Assembly: GCA_026770585.1 (NCBI GenBank)
Contig: MU646363.1
Coordinates: 304,198-322,480 of the forward strand
Length of the DNA: 18,283 nt
From: Baffinella frigidus
Lineage: Eukaryota; Cryptophyceae; Cryptomonadales; Baffinellaceae
Reading direction: 5' to 3'
Below are positions 1-6,615 of this stretch, in pieces (the first letter of the stretch is position 1; every line of letters starts with the position of its first letter). The notes under the pieces were generated by a model. The model saw only the letters and a program-made list of their open reading frames with translations, made no database searches and was not told where the DNA came from. The position numbers were made by a program, and so were the translations under genes.

Positions 1-303
1 ACCCGTAACCCGTAACCCTAAACCCTAAACCCTAAACCCTAAACCCTAAACCCTAAACCCTAAACCCTAAACCCTGAACCTTTGACCCGTAACCCTAAAC
101 CCTAAACCCTAAACCCTAAACCCTAAACCCGTGACCCGTGACCCGTAACCCGTAACCCCAAACCCCAAATCCCAAACCCCAACCCCCAAACCTCAAACCC
201 CAAACCCCAAACCCCCAAAGCCCAAATCCCAAACCCAGACCCCAAACCCTAAACCCTAATCCCTTAACCTTAATCCCTAACCCCTAATCCCAAAACCCCA
301 AAC
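1..303. repeat. Degenerate telomere-like CCCTAAA tract
   Basis: The tract is mostly CCCTAAA heptamers with variants such as CCCGTAA, CCCCAAA and CCCGTGA. Perfect runs occur near 17-75 and 90-128. C-rich strand on plus at the left edge is the orientation expected of a left chromosome end. The many variants point to subtelomeric or interstitial repeats rather than a fresh telomere. Confidence 0.85.
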
Positions 304-356
304 CAGGCTGGAATGATGGACTTCGGCACGGGAGGCCTCGTGCCGCATATGCAAGT

Positions 357-548
357 TTGGGGGTTTCAGGGGTTAGGGTTTATGGCTCAGGGGTTAGGGT
401 TCAGGGCTCAGGGTTGAGGGTTTATGGCTCATGGTTGAGGGTTTATGGCTCAGGGGTTAGGGTTTAGGTCTCAGGGGTTAGGGTTTATGGCTCAGGAGTT
501 AGGGTTTAGGGCTCAAGGTTTAGGGTGTAGGGCTCAGGGTTCAAGGCC
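357..548. repeat. Degenerate telomere-like tract in the opposite orientation
   Basis: Imperfect units built on GGGTTTATGGCTCAGG and GGTTAGGGTT run on the plus strand, so the G-rich strand is now on top. Only about 50 bases of non-repeat sequence (304-356) separate it from the oppositely facing tract at 1-303. The polarity switch suggests an inversion or end-to-end joining. Confidence 0.7.
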
Positions 549-602
549 CGCATTCAAGTTGTGAGGCTGATCCACGTAAATTTTCTTCTTCTTCTTGATG
601 TA

Positions 603-792
603 CCACACGCGAATGCGAGAGGGGCCTATTTAAAACCGTTTTCTTTTACAAGTGGGCATTTGTGTAGTAACTTTCGTGAGGTTGGTCACGTAACTGTGCG
701 AAATTAGCACAGTCACGAGGTTGCTCACGTTATCCTAGTACAAACATTTACAACCCCACATGTAAATAGGACCCTCCCGCATTCTCGAGTGG
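603..792. mobile_element. Family E inverted-repeat element, copy 1
   Basis: The ends are imperfect inverted repeats of about 30 bp. The left end starts CCACACGCGAATGCGAGAG and the right end, read on the minus strand, starts CCACTCGAGAATGCGGGAG; both continue into a CCTATTTA motif. TA lies immediately outside both ends (601-602 and 793-794), consistent with a TA target duplication. There is no coding capacity, so this is a MITE. Inside are the motif TGTGTAGTAACTTT and a small CTGTGC...GCACAG hairpin. Related copies lie at 7047, 12395 and 16008. Confidence 0.65.
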
Positions 793-813
793 TACGCTCA
801 GGCCTGGATGAGA

Positions 814-902
814 GTGATCCAAAAGTCAATAGCGTGATCCAAAAGACAATGGCGTGATCCAAAAGTCAATGGCATGATCCAAAAGTCAATAGCGTGATCC
901 AA
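814..902. repeat. Tandem repeat, about 4.4 units of 20 bp
   Basis: The unit is GTGATCCAAAAGTCAATAGC. Four full units differ at a few positions and a partial fifth breaks off at GTGATCCAAA. The array begins just to the right of the family E element. Confidence 0.85.
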
Positions 903-934
903 ACTCCAGAAGCCGCAAGAAGGACCCACCTCAG

Positions 935-1026
935 AGAGAGAGATTGATAATTTATTGCCAAACAACCAGCGTCAGCGCCGCACATGCTACGCATTGTGCT
1001 ACTACTGTACCTTGTGTCGGCCGCTC
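935..1026 (+). repeat. Dispersed 92-bp repeat I, copy 1
   Basis: This segment matches the reverse complement of 3472-3562 almost throughout. It runs from AGAGATTGATAATTTATTG to GTGTCGGCCGCTC. The minus-strand sense contains AATAAATT, like a polyadenylation signal, so a retroposed 3' end is one reading. No terminal inverted repeats are visible. The flanks of the two copies are unrelated. Confidence 0.75.
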
Positions 1027-1217
1027 TATCTTATGCATGAGATTGATATTAAGATAGCATCCACCACCCATAAGATGACACAAAAGGGCTCATTTTCGTC
1101 CGATTTCCGCCCGACCCGACCCTAAAAAATCCAAGCCGACCTGAATTCTACAATAGTATCCGCGAACAACGGTTGACTGATAAGTCTCAGTTCCTGGTTC
1201 TGAGCCTGTTTCCTGGG
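1027..1217. other. No feature recognised
   Basis: No ORF, tandem repeat or inverted repeat that I can support was seen here. Confidence 0.5.
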
Positions 1218-1355
1218 CCACTCGGTGGACTATGAAGGTTTCGAGACCCCTAGATTTAGCGGTACCGTGACCAAATTTGCACCAGATAAGTCCTTAAAGT
1301 TGATTGCGTCGTGGCAAGTTGACTTTTGATGAAAGGGCCATAGTCCACCGTGTGG
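1218..1355. mobile_element. Family J inverted-repeat element, copy 1
   Basis: The termini are a 17-bp inverted repeat with one mismatch: CCACTCGGTGGACTATG on the left and CCACACGGTGGACTATG read from the right. The interior includes GTGACCAAATTTGCACCAGA, shared with a diverged copy at 14698-14843. The terminal CCACWCG resembles the ends of family E, so the two families may use related transposases. No ORF is present. Confidence 0.65.
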
Positions 1356-1381
1356 GTAGGCACCGGGACGGCCCATAAGCT

Positions 1382-1453
1382 GCCATTTTGAATGCACTCC
1401 CAAGTAGTCTACTTAGGATTGCATTGACTACTTAGGAGTGCATTCTAAATGGC
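1382..1453. repeat. 72-bp hairpin element
   Basis: A 19-bp inverted repeat (1391-1409 and 1426-1444, one mismatch, AATGCACTCC...) is extended by GCCATTT at 1382-1388 pairing with AAATGGC at 1447-1453. The whole can form a stem of about 28 bp with a 16-nt loop. It could be a tiny foldback transposon. Confidence 0.6.
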
Positions 1454-1595
1454 TCCAGTGGCACCGGTTCACAGAACCGGTTCTGTTATCAGTCGTAGAC
1501 TCAGCTCTCTCTCTTGGTGGCTCTTTTGACAAACAAAGGTCTCTCTCGGAGACTCTTTCTTCGTGGTCTAGGGGGAAAACCAAGGTCTCTTTCTC

Positions 1596-1745
1596 TCTCT
1601 GACACCAATAAAGGACTCTCTCTCTGAAACACCAATAAAGGTCACTCTCTCTCTTTCTGAGACAGCAATAAAGATCTCTCTCTCTCCGACACCAATAAAG
1701 ATCTCTCTCTCTCTCTCTGAGACACCAATAAAGGTCTCTCACTCT
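1596..1745. repeat. Minisatellite, about five units of 30-34 bp, CT-rich
   Basis: Units consist of a CTCTCTCTCTGAGACA segment followed by CCAATAAAGG or a variant. The minus-strand reading frame across it (stop side at 1428) only repeats the same Arg/Glu/Leu-rich phrase and is a by-product of the repeat. Confidence 0.8.
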
Positions 1746-1785
1746 GAGACTCTTCTGGTGGTCCAGGGGGGGGATTTAGGTTTCT

Positions 1786-1872
1786 CTCTCTCTGAGACAG
1801 TAACAAAGCTCTCTCTCTTTCTCGGTCTCTCTCTCTCTCTCCCTCTCTCTCTCGGTCTCTCTCTCTCTTCCC
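1786..1872. repeat. CT microsatellite
   Basis: Nearly pure CT dinucleotides are interrupted by CTTTCTCGGT and CCCT phrases. The stretch is polypyrimidine on the plus strand. Confidence 0.85.
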
Positions 1873-2015
1873 CCCCCTGAGACATCAAAAAGGTCCCTAT
1901 GAGACTCTCTCTTCGTGGTGCAAGGGGGGCTGTTGCCGAGCGAGGACGTGATTCAATTTTAAAGGGTTTTTTAAAAAATCACATGAATCCTAAGGGAAAT
2001 GGACTTTTAAAGTGA

Positions 2016-2049
2016 AAAAGCTGGGACCGGAATTCCGGTCCCAGCTTTT
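2016..2049. repeat. Perfect 34-bp palindrome
   Basis: AAAAGCTGGGACCGGAA is followed directly by its exact reverse complement with no loop. The centre is GAATTC. The sequence could extrude as a cruciform. It stands a few bases upstream of the coding-like segment starting at 2053. Confidence 0.9.
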
Positions 2050-2052
2050 AAA

Positions 2053-2250
2053 ATGAAGGCCCATGTGCCTCGAGACCACCCATGCTCGACGCTCGGCTCA
2101 AATACCTCCGGGACCCGGACTTCCCTCACGGACTCCAACGGACATTTCATCGCGGATTCGAAAGAACGGTGGATTTTGGAGGATGCGCACTACTGCTTTG
2201 TCTTCGACAAAAAAAGCTGCAGCTTCGTGCCATGGGCCCCGCACTCTCAG
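2053..2250 (+). CDS. Putative exon of an unrecognised protein (VFDxKSxSFVPW motif)
   Basis: The frame opens at ATG 2053 and stays open to 2298, giving 81 residues if read through. Codon third positions are GC-rich in the second half. The last 17 codons (from 2200), ending PHSQ, recur at 2395-2445 as a diverged paralogue, with three of the seven differences synonymous. At 2250 the sequence is CAG followed by GTGAAC, a good 5' splice site, so I place the exon end there and regard the tail to 2298 as intron. No domain is recognised. The initiating ATG overlaps the end of a palindrome and may not be genuine. It could be a gene relic. Confidence 0.35.
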
Positions 2251-2354
2251 GTGAACCCTGACCGTCCGTTGTGCTGTTTCCCTTGTTTTGGGGGTTAGGG
2301 TTCAGGGTCATGAGGTGGTCACTCGGTTCTAGTGCCCCCATTAACCGCGGATAG

Positions 2355-2383
2355 CGTTCTAGAACGTTCTAGAACGTTCTAGA
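2355..2383. promoter_or_regulatory. Heat-shock-element-like array (or simple palindromic tandem repeat)
   Basis: CGTTCTAGAA is tandemly repeated almost three times. Read as pentamers this is TTCnnGAAnnTTCnnGAAnnTTCnnGA, the alternating nGAAn arrangement that heat shock factor trimers bind. Five half-sites are perfect and the sixth is GAC. It sits just 5' of the exon-like fragment at 2389. The same pattern is also what any TTCTAGAACG tandem gives, so function is uncertain. Confidence 0.4.
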
Positions 2384-2388
2384 CATAG

Positions 2389-2445
2389 CTCTCCGTCTTC
2401 GACGAAAAGAGCCACAGCTTCGTGCCCTGGGGCCCGCACTCCCAG
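2389..2445 (+). CDS. Duplicated exon fragment, paralogue of 2194-2250
   Basis: Nineteen codons read LSVFDEKSHSFVPWGPHSQ. The segment is preceded by ATAG and followed by AG then GCGCCG, so it could be a minimal exon with an AG acceptor and a GC donor. From GTC 2395 it aligns without gaps to 2200-2250. Four of seven changes alter the protein. Function is unknown. Confidence 0.35.
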
Positions 2446-2457
2446 GCGCCGCCCCAC

Positions 2458-2680
2458 CCCTGAACTCTGAACCCTAAACCCCTAAAACCGTGTACCCTAA
2501 ATCCCTTCGCCTCCCGCCCTGAACCGGAAACCGGAGATCCGATATCTGAAAACCGGCAGATAAACTCTAAGGAGTGATTCCTTTGTTAATACCATCAACC
2601 CTAAACACGAACCAAACCCTAAACCTTAAATCGCTAGACCCTAAACCCTTAAACCCCAAACCCGAAAACCTCAAGAGAGA
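2458..2680. repeat. Degenerate CCCTAAA telomere-like sequence
   Basis: Scattered phrases such as GAACCCTAAACCCCTAAA, CCCTAAATCCC and CCCTAAACCCTTAAACCCC occur among unrelated bases such as 2500-2595. All have the C-rich strand on plus. Confidence 0.6.
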
Positions 2681-2776
2681 GACCTTTATCAAAACCAGCA
2701 CGGCCGCCATGTGTGCAACCCCACAAAAGCTATGTCAGCGCAGGGCCAATCACGGCGCCCTCTACGATCAAACCCC

Positions 2777-2896
2777 TACAGGGGTACCTCGCTCACAAGG
2801 AGAATCACCCCCCTAGGACCCTACAGTAGGCCTATGCCTATCCCTACGGTGGTCCTAGGCGGGGGCACGGCTCCTTACAAGCGATATACCCCTGTA
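2777..2896. mobile_element. Family A palindromic MITE, copy 1
   Basis: It starts TACAGGGGTACCTCGCTCA and ends with the imperfect reverse complement, closing with CCCCTGTA. The left interior has CCCCCCTAGGACC and the right interior GGTCCTAGGCGGGGG. The 120 bp form one long hairpin. There is no ORF. This is the most diverged full copy; its right arm has mutations in the TACCTCGC motif. Confidence 0.8.
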
Positions 2897-3200
2897 TCGC
2901 TCATAAGATAACCCCTTACCCCCCAAACCACCCGTAACCCCTACATCTGTTGCTCAAAGCTACTGACACCGCCCGTAGGTGTCATATGCTCGCAGGTCTA
3001 GCCCTACCGTAGGACTCCAGAGAGGCCCGTTTCCTTACTCGCGAGTAACCCCTGTGACCCCTGTCCACACAGCGGACTTCAAAGGGATGTCTTGAATAAC
3101 CCGGAATTGGATAATCGACGGCCCCTACGGTAGGCAATACCGTAGCGACATACCAGGGTTTCTACAGACAAGGTAGCGGATTTTCGGCAGACCCCCCCTA
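2897..3200. repeat. Family A/C-like debris
   Basis: Fragments resemble the MITE arms: TCGCTCATAAGATAACCCC at 2897, CCCTACCGTAGGAC near 3003, GTTTCCTTACTCGCGAGTAA near 3030, and CCTACGGTAGGCAATACCGTAG near 3126. None has both termini, so these look like old broken copies. Confidence 0.4.
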
Positions 3201-3225
3201 ACCCTGAACCCCAAAACCTAAACCC

Positions 3226-3278
3226 TACAGGGGTACCTCGCTCATAAGAAACCGCCCCTAGGACCCTTCAGTAGGCTA
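3226..3278 (+). mobile_element. Family A MITE, left half only
   Basis: TACAGGGGTACCTCGCTCAT is followed by AAGAAACCGCCCCTAGGACC and CAGTAGGC, then homology stops. The right arm is absent, so this is a truncated copy. Confidence 0.75.
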
Positions 3279-3293
3279 CGAGCATTTTCCGGA

Positions 3294-3385
3294 TGAATTC
3301 CAACTCCACCTCCTACAACGCAGCTGAACATCATATCATGTACGTGAGCAAGTTGTTCCCGTACATGATGTTCAGCCCCATCAAC
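3294..3385 (+). CDS. Coding-like fragment within a hairpin
   Basis: An open frame from ATG 3294 reads NSNSTSYNAAEHH then IMYVSKLFPYMMF, using mostly C or G third bases. The stretch 3323-3376 is an inverted repeat: GCTGAACATCAT recurs on the minus strand, with a short bulge. The same CAGCTGAACATCATGTACG phrase recurs at 3636. Which strand was originally coding is ambiguous because of the palindrome. Confidence 0.2.
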
Positions 3386-3600
3386 CCTAAACGTATCCCC
3401 CTCAACCCCTAAACGGCGTACCCTCCTCAAAACCTAAACGGCGTACCCCCCTCAACCCCTTAACGGCGTATGAGCGGCCGACACGGGGTACAGTAAGTGG
3501 CACAATGCGTAGCCTGTGCGGCGCTGACGCTGGTTGTTTGGCAATAAATTATCAATCTCTCTAAACGGCGTACCCCCCTCAACCCTTCGGCGTAGCCCCC
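3380..3600. repeat. GGCGTACCCCCCTCAACCC minisatellite interrupted by repeat I
   Basis: Units of about 27 bp read CTAAACGGCGTACCCCCCTC with small changes. The series is split at 3471 by the dispersed repeat and resumes at 3563 with the same phrase, showing that the dispersed repeat arrived after the array formed. Confidence 0.7.
3472..3562 (-). repeat. Dispersed repeat I, copy 2, inverted
   Basis: It is the near-exact reverse complement of 935-1026, with a few substitutions and a one-base length difference. It lies inside the GGCGTA minisatellite. AATAAATTATC appears on the plus strand. Confidence 0.75.
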
Positions 3601-3634
3601 CTCAACTCTAAATCCCGAACCCTAAACCCTGAAT

Positions 3635-3703
3635 GCAGCTGAACATCATGTACGGGAGCAACTCGACCAACTCGAGTGGCTACGTCGAGACGTCTGCGAG
3701 CTG
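3635..3703 (+). CDS. Coding-like fragment related to 3294-3385
   Basis: After ATGCAG, a possible splice acceptor, the frame reads LNIMYGSNSTNSSGY and ends VETSAS before TGA at about 3702. Seventeen of nineteen codons end in C or G. An alternative frame reading AEHHVREQL is also open. The fragment is followed at once by CCCTAAA-type repeats. No family is recognised. Confidence 0.25.
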
Positions 3704-3707
3704 AGTG

Positions 3708-3912
3708 AACCCTACACCCTGAACCCTCAAACCTAAAACCTAAAACCTAAAGCCTAAACCCTCAACCCTCAACCCTCAAACCTCAAACCTCAACCCTAAA
3801 CCCTAAACCCTAAACCCTAACCTTTTAACCCTGATCCCTAAACCCTAAACCCTGAACCCTAAACCTGAACCCTAAACCTTAAACCCTAAACCTTAAACCC
3901 TAAACCCTAAAC
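3708..3912. repeat. Interstitial CCCTAAA tract
   Basis: Mixed CCCTAAA, CCTAAAA, CCCTCAA and CCTTAAA units include runs of perfect heptamers near 3795-3815 and 3893-3911. The C-rich strand is on plus. Confidence 0.85.
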
Positions 3913-4096
3913 CAGGTGAACCCGACACCCTAGACAATACCCTACTCGACACGCTCGAAAGAACAGGTTATGGATAGAGAAGGCATCCAACTCCAAGCAT
4001 CCAACTCTAGAGATATGGACACGCTATCACAAGCCCGATGAGGTTAGCTTTTAGCCGGTTTCTGCTGCGATCCTCTGCACCGGGGGGGGCCTGAAT
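3913..4096. other. No gene recognised
   Basis: The only structure seen is a short duplicated phrase GCATCCAACTC at about 3985 and 3998. Confidence 0.4.
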
Positions 4097-4219
4097 ATGA
4101 TCCGAAAGGAAGCATGGCTTTTCTGCAGAACAAAAATTCCGGTGCCCGCTGCCTATGTTGAGCGCTCGAAGAACCTTAAGGACCTAAAGGCTTCGTCGAG
4201 ACGTTTGAGAACCTTGTGA
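4097..4219 (+). CDS. Short ORF in a duplicated segment, function unknown
   Basis: A 40-residue frame begins MIRKEAWLFCRTK, continues PVPAAYVERSKNLKDLK and stops at TGA 4217. Its middle (about 4111-4190) is duplicated at 4445-4519, where the frame is partly kept (SKNLKDLKDL) but not the upstream part. A basic, helical tail is the only visible feature. It may be a degraded exon. Confidence 0.2.
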   Translation: MIRKEAWLFCRTKIPVPAAYVERSKNLKDLKASSRRLRTL

Positions 4220-4225
4220 GAGAGG

Positions 4226-4348
4226 TACAGGGGTACCTCGCTCATAAAAAACGCCCCCCCCCCCCAGGACCACCATAGGGGCCCTGGGCATAGGCCTTCT
4301 GTAGGGTCCTAGGGGGGTGCGGTTTCTTTTGAGCGATTTACCCCTGTA
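4226..4348. mobile_element. Family A palindromic MITE, copy 2
   Basis: It runs from TACAGGGGTACCTCGCTCAT to a right end with GAGCGATTTACCCCTGTA, so the right arm has lost the KpnI-like GGTACC. The interior carries CCAGGACCACC and GTAGGGTCCTAGGGGGG. Confidence 0.85.
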
Positions 4349-4400
4349 GGGTCCTAGGGGGGGTTGGTTTCTTATGAGCGAGGTACAATGTGCCCCTGTA
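4349..4400. mobile_element. Extra right arm of family A
   Basis: Directly after copy 2, GGGTCCTAGGGGGGG, then TTTCTTATGAGCGAGGTAC, then AATGTG, then CCCCTGTA repeat the right arm with a 6-base insertion. This looks like a partial tandem duplication of the arm. Confidence 0.65.
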
Positions 4401-4444
4401 GGCTCAAAGATCTGGTCCGCACTGACACGCCACTGTCGCTCATA

Positions 4445-4519
4445 GCATGGCCTTTCTACAGAACCAGTTCCGGTGTCCGCCTATGTTGGGAGCTCGAAGA
4501 ATCTAAAGGACCTAAAGGA
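4445..4519 (+). repeat. Second copy of the 4111-4190 segment
   Basis: GCATGGCCTTTCTACAGAAC and the following CCTATGTTGGGAGCTCGAAGA match 4113-4190 with scattered differences. The two copies flank family A copy 2. The 64-codon frame 4364-4558 runs through this copy but in a different register and I do not regard it as a gene. Confidence 0.6.
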
Positions 4520-4520
4520 C

Positions 4521-4580
4521 CTCATAAGGAGCCGCGCCCCCGCCTAGGACCACCCTAGGGCTTTAGGTGTAGGCCTACAG
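4521..4580 (+). mobile_element. Family A MITE, internal fragment
   Basis: CTCATAAGGAGCCGCGCC, CCTAGGACCACCCTAGGG and TAGGCCTACAGTA match the left arm and centre. The terminal TACAGGGGTACC and the right arm are missing. Confidence 0.6.
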
Positions 4581-4592
4581 TATAATGCGAAA

Positions 4593-4738
4593 AGCTAACA
4601 CCAGCGGACCCCTTGGCCTACGGTAGGAACCCCCCCTCCTCCTACGACGTTTAAAACAAAAAGGTCTTTAAAAGTCGTAGGAGGGGGGCTCCTACCGTAG
4701 GCAATCCGTAGGCTCTAAGTACCTCGCTGGCGTTAGAT
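4593..4738. mobile_element. Family B palindromic MITE, copy 1
   Basis: The 146-bp element ends in AGCTAACACCAGCG and an imperfect inverted copy CGCTGGCGTTAGAT. Inside, a longer inverted repeat runs GCCTACGGTAGGA...CTCCTCCTACGAC against GTCGTAGGAGGGGGG...CCTACCGTAGGC around an A/T-rich loop. The right side also carries AAGTACCTCGCTGG. A copy of identical length lies at 15404. Confidence 0.8.
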
Positions 4739-5056
4739 TTTTGCATGAAGTAGGGTACGGGGGTGATCTCAGAGATATCACTGAGGCAGTGACGGACTGT
4801 GACATCACTTCTTCTTCTGTATCACCCTTAGAAAAAGACCTCCCGAGAGGCCCCCCAGCCTTTTGAAAAGTGATCAACTTACTACTACTCTAATACCGCG
4901 ATGTGGCGGGCGGGCTTGACTCCTTTCCATATGGAAGAGTGGAGCAAGGGAACGAACCTCCAGCACTGATATCATTGACTCCGATGTCACTCGAGCCTAC
5001 ACGCACGTGCTGCCCGAGCTGAAGTAGTTCTCTACGCTGTAGGCTCCTCTGGGGGT
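4739..5056. other. No gene recognised
   Basis: Short imperfect inverted motifs around GATATCAC and GTGACATCAC occur at 4764-4810 and again near 4966-4990, but nothing assembles into a supported gene. A minus-strand frame (4692-4877) overlaps family B and looks fortuitous. Confidence 0.4.
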
Positions 5057-5178
5057 TACAGGGATACCTCGCTCATAAAAGAGCGCCAACCCCCCTAGGA
5101 CCAGCATAGGGCCCTAGTCATGGTCCTACTGTAGGGTCCTAGGAGGAGGCGCTTTCTCATGAGCGAGGTACCCCTGTA
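5057..5178. mobile_element. Family A palindromic MITE, copy 3
   Basis: It begins TACAGGGATACCTCGCTCAT, with one change in GGGG, and ends ATGAGCGAGGTACCCCTGTA. The length is 122 bp. Confidence 0.85.
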
Positions 5179-5190
5179 GACCCTGGGAAG

Positions 5191-5230
5191 CGATAACCCC
5201 CCCCAGGAATGTTAGGTAACAATCCCCGGG
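5191..5230. repeat. Small hairpin
   Basis: AACCCCCC and GGGGGGTT form inverted arms about the sequence AGGAATGTTAGGTAAC. Confidence 0.4.
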
Positions 5231-5314
5231 GGGTTAGGCATTGTGGTTACGTAGGTTTCAATAAACTATTTAAAAAATCCTCTTTCTCGGGGGTGCGCTT
5301 TCTGCGGGGGTGCT

Positions 5315-5416
5315 ATCCTTCAAGTGACCAGTAGGCTCATACGCCCTACCGTAGGGCCCCTAGGACCTGCCTAGGGCTTCCACGGGCGATTATTCGCCCG
5401 TTGTCACTTACGGGAT
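5315..5416. mobile_element. Family C MITE, copy 1
   Basis: The left end is ATCCTTCAAGTG and the right end, read on minus, is ATCCCGTAAGTG. Inside are GTAGGCTCATACGCCCTACC, CCTAGGACCTGCCTAGGGC and a terminal hairpin GGGCGATTATTCGCCC. No ORF is present. Other copies are at 5845, 13635 and 16874. Confidence 0.75.
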
Positions 5417-5602
5417 CTGAGTCGAAGCTGATCCGCTCTCGAGCGAGTACAGGGGTACCTCGCTCATAAGAAGCGCCCACCCCCCTAGGACCACCGTAGG
5501 GCCCTAGGCATAGGCCTACTGTAGGGTCCTAGGGGGAGGCGTTTTCTAATGGGCGAGGTACCCCTGTATCTGAGTTGAGACAGACCCGCTCTGGAGCGAG
5601 TA
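5415..5602 (+). repeat. Direct repeat of about 35 bp flanking family A copy 4
   Basis: TCTGAGTCGAAGCTGATCC... at 5415-5450 and TCTGAGTTGAGACAGACCC... at 5569-5603 are diverged copies ending GAGCGAGTAC. They abut both ends of the MITE. They differ at several positions, so they are older than a fresh target-site duplication. Confidence 0.6.
5448..5568. mobile_element. Family A palindromic MITE, copy 4
   Basis: The 121-bp copy has both TACAGGGGTACC and GGTACCCCTGTA ends intact. The centre reads CCACCGTAGGGCCCTAGGC. It sits at the junction of two diverged 35-bp direct repeats. Confidence 0.88.
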
Positions 5603-5754
5603 CGGAACATTTGAAAAGCCCATGCCGCGAATCTGTTTCAGAAGGATTGGTGGGCCTGGCACTGAAATTACATGTGGCGCTAAGGCGGTACGCTCATCGC
5701 CCGTGGGAGTCGCTTTACTCCCAACAAAAAATTCCACCTGCGGCCCTCGAATGC

Positions 5755-5844
5755 TCGGAACGGCACCGCACTTCTCTGCAGTGTGCCCGGCTTACGTCTA
5801 GTACCTGTGCAGGGCGTACTCCGTTAACGGTGGTGTCAACAAGT
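5755..5844 (+). repeat. Diverged repeat, copy without the family A insertion
   Basis: CGGCACCGCACTTCTC, then AGTACCTG, TG, CAGGGCGTACTCCGTTAA matches 6002-6040 joined to 6164-6205. The dinucleotide at 5808-5809 lies where the other copy carries a family A element. Confidence 0.75.
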
Positions 5845-5946
5845 ATCCCTCAAGTGCCCAGTAGGCTCATACACCCTGCGGTAGGGTCCTAGGACCAGCC
5901 TAGGGCGAGTTAGGGTGAATATTTGCCCTATGGTCACTTAAGGGAG
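5845..5946. mobile_element. Family C MITE, copy 2
   Basis: ATCCCTCAAGTG begins it and CACTTAAGGGAG ends it. It contains GTAGGCTCATACACCCTGC and an AGGGTGAATATTTGCCCT hairpin. A (TA)n microsatellite directly adjoins its right end, which may have replaced the original right flank. Confidence 0.75.

Positions 5947-5948
<2 letters not shown>

Positions 5949-5990
<42 letters not shown>
5949..5990. repeat. AT dinucleotide microsatellite
   Basis: About twenty uninterrupted TA units lie here. Confidence 0.95.
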
Positions 5991-5993
<3 letters not shown>

Positions 5994-6040
5994 GCGCCGC
6001 GCGGCACCGCACTTCTCCCTGGCTCTACGCTCAGTACCTG

Positions 6041-6163
6041 TACAGGGGTACCTCGCTCATAAGAAAGCGCCTCCCCCTAGGACCCTACAGTAGGACCATG
6101 CCTATGGCCATATGAAAGTCCTGGGGGGGGGGGGCGCTTTCTTATGAGCGAGGTACCCCTGTA
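6041..6163. mobile_element. Family A palindromic MITE, copy 5
   Basis: Both ends are intact in this 123-bp copy. It interrupts AGTACCTG...CAGGGCGTACTC, which is continuous at 5800-5820 except for the dinucleotide TG. With TA on both sides of the element, a TA target-site duplication explains the pair. Confidence 0.9.
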
Positions 6164-6273
6164 CAGGGCGTACTCCGTTAAACGTGGCCTCAACCCGTAT
6201 CTGTCTAGCTAGGTGGTCTCGAAAAACGTATGCATCGACCTAGTGGAGCACCTCCCGAGGAGGGGGGGGGTTC

Positions 6274-6396
6274 TACAGGGGTACCTCGCTCATAAGAAAT
6301 CGCCCCCCCCTAGGACCCTACAGTAGGCCAATGCCTAGGGCCCTATGGTGGCCCTAGGGGGGGGGGGCAGTTTCTTATGAGCGAGGTACCCCTGTA
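6274..6396. mobile_element. Family A palindromic MITE, copy 6
   Basis: A 123-bp copy has intact ends and internal CCTACAGTAGGCCAATGCC. It is the first of three closely spaced copies. Confidence 0.9.
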
Positions 6397-6411
6397 CCCC
6401 GCGTTACAGCT

Positions 6412-6615
6412 ACGTCTCTATACCGAGCAATAATTATCTCCACGTCGCGCCTTAAAGGGGTACCTCGCTCATAAGAAACTGCCCCCCCCCCCGGACCCCC
6501 AAGGCCCCCTAGGCATAGCCCTACTGTAGGGCCCTAGTGGGGGGGAGTTTCTTATGAGCGAGGTACCCCTGCACGTCTCTACACCGAGCAACAATTATCT
6601 CCACGTCGCGCCTTA
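6412..6615 (+). repeat. 43-bp spacer repeated between MITE copies 6, 7 and 8
   Basis: ACGTCTCTATACCGAGCAAT... (6412-6454) and ACGTCTCTACACCGAGCAAC... (6573-6615) are 43-bp copies with two differences. Each precedes a family A element at the same junction, CGCGCCTTA. The unit of spacer plus element (about 161 bp) therefore looks tandemly duplicated. Confidence 0.8.
6453..6573. mobile_element. Family A palindromic MITE, copy 7
   Basis: The ends are slightly altered: TAAAGGGGTACCTCGC on the left and CCCCTGCA on the right. The long C-run and G-run arms are typical of the family. Confidence 0.85.

Noticed and set aside
1381-1391. GCCATTTTG resembling part of the dinoflagellate spliced leader
   Set aside because: Only nine bases match and they belong to a hairpin arm. 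No donor follows, so it does not support the taxonomic guess.
1428-1742. Minus-strand 104-codon Arg/Glu-rich frame
   Set aside because: It simply repeats the translation of the CT-rich minisatellite and begins within unrelated sequence.
5575-5892. Plus-strand 105-codon frame
   Set aside because: It ends inside family C copy 2, starts inside a direct repeat, and the repeat at 6002 does not keep the frame.
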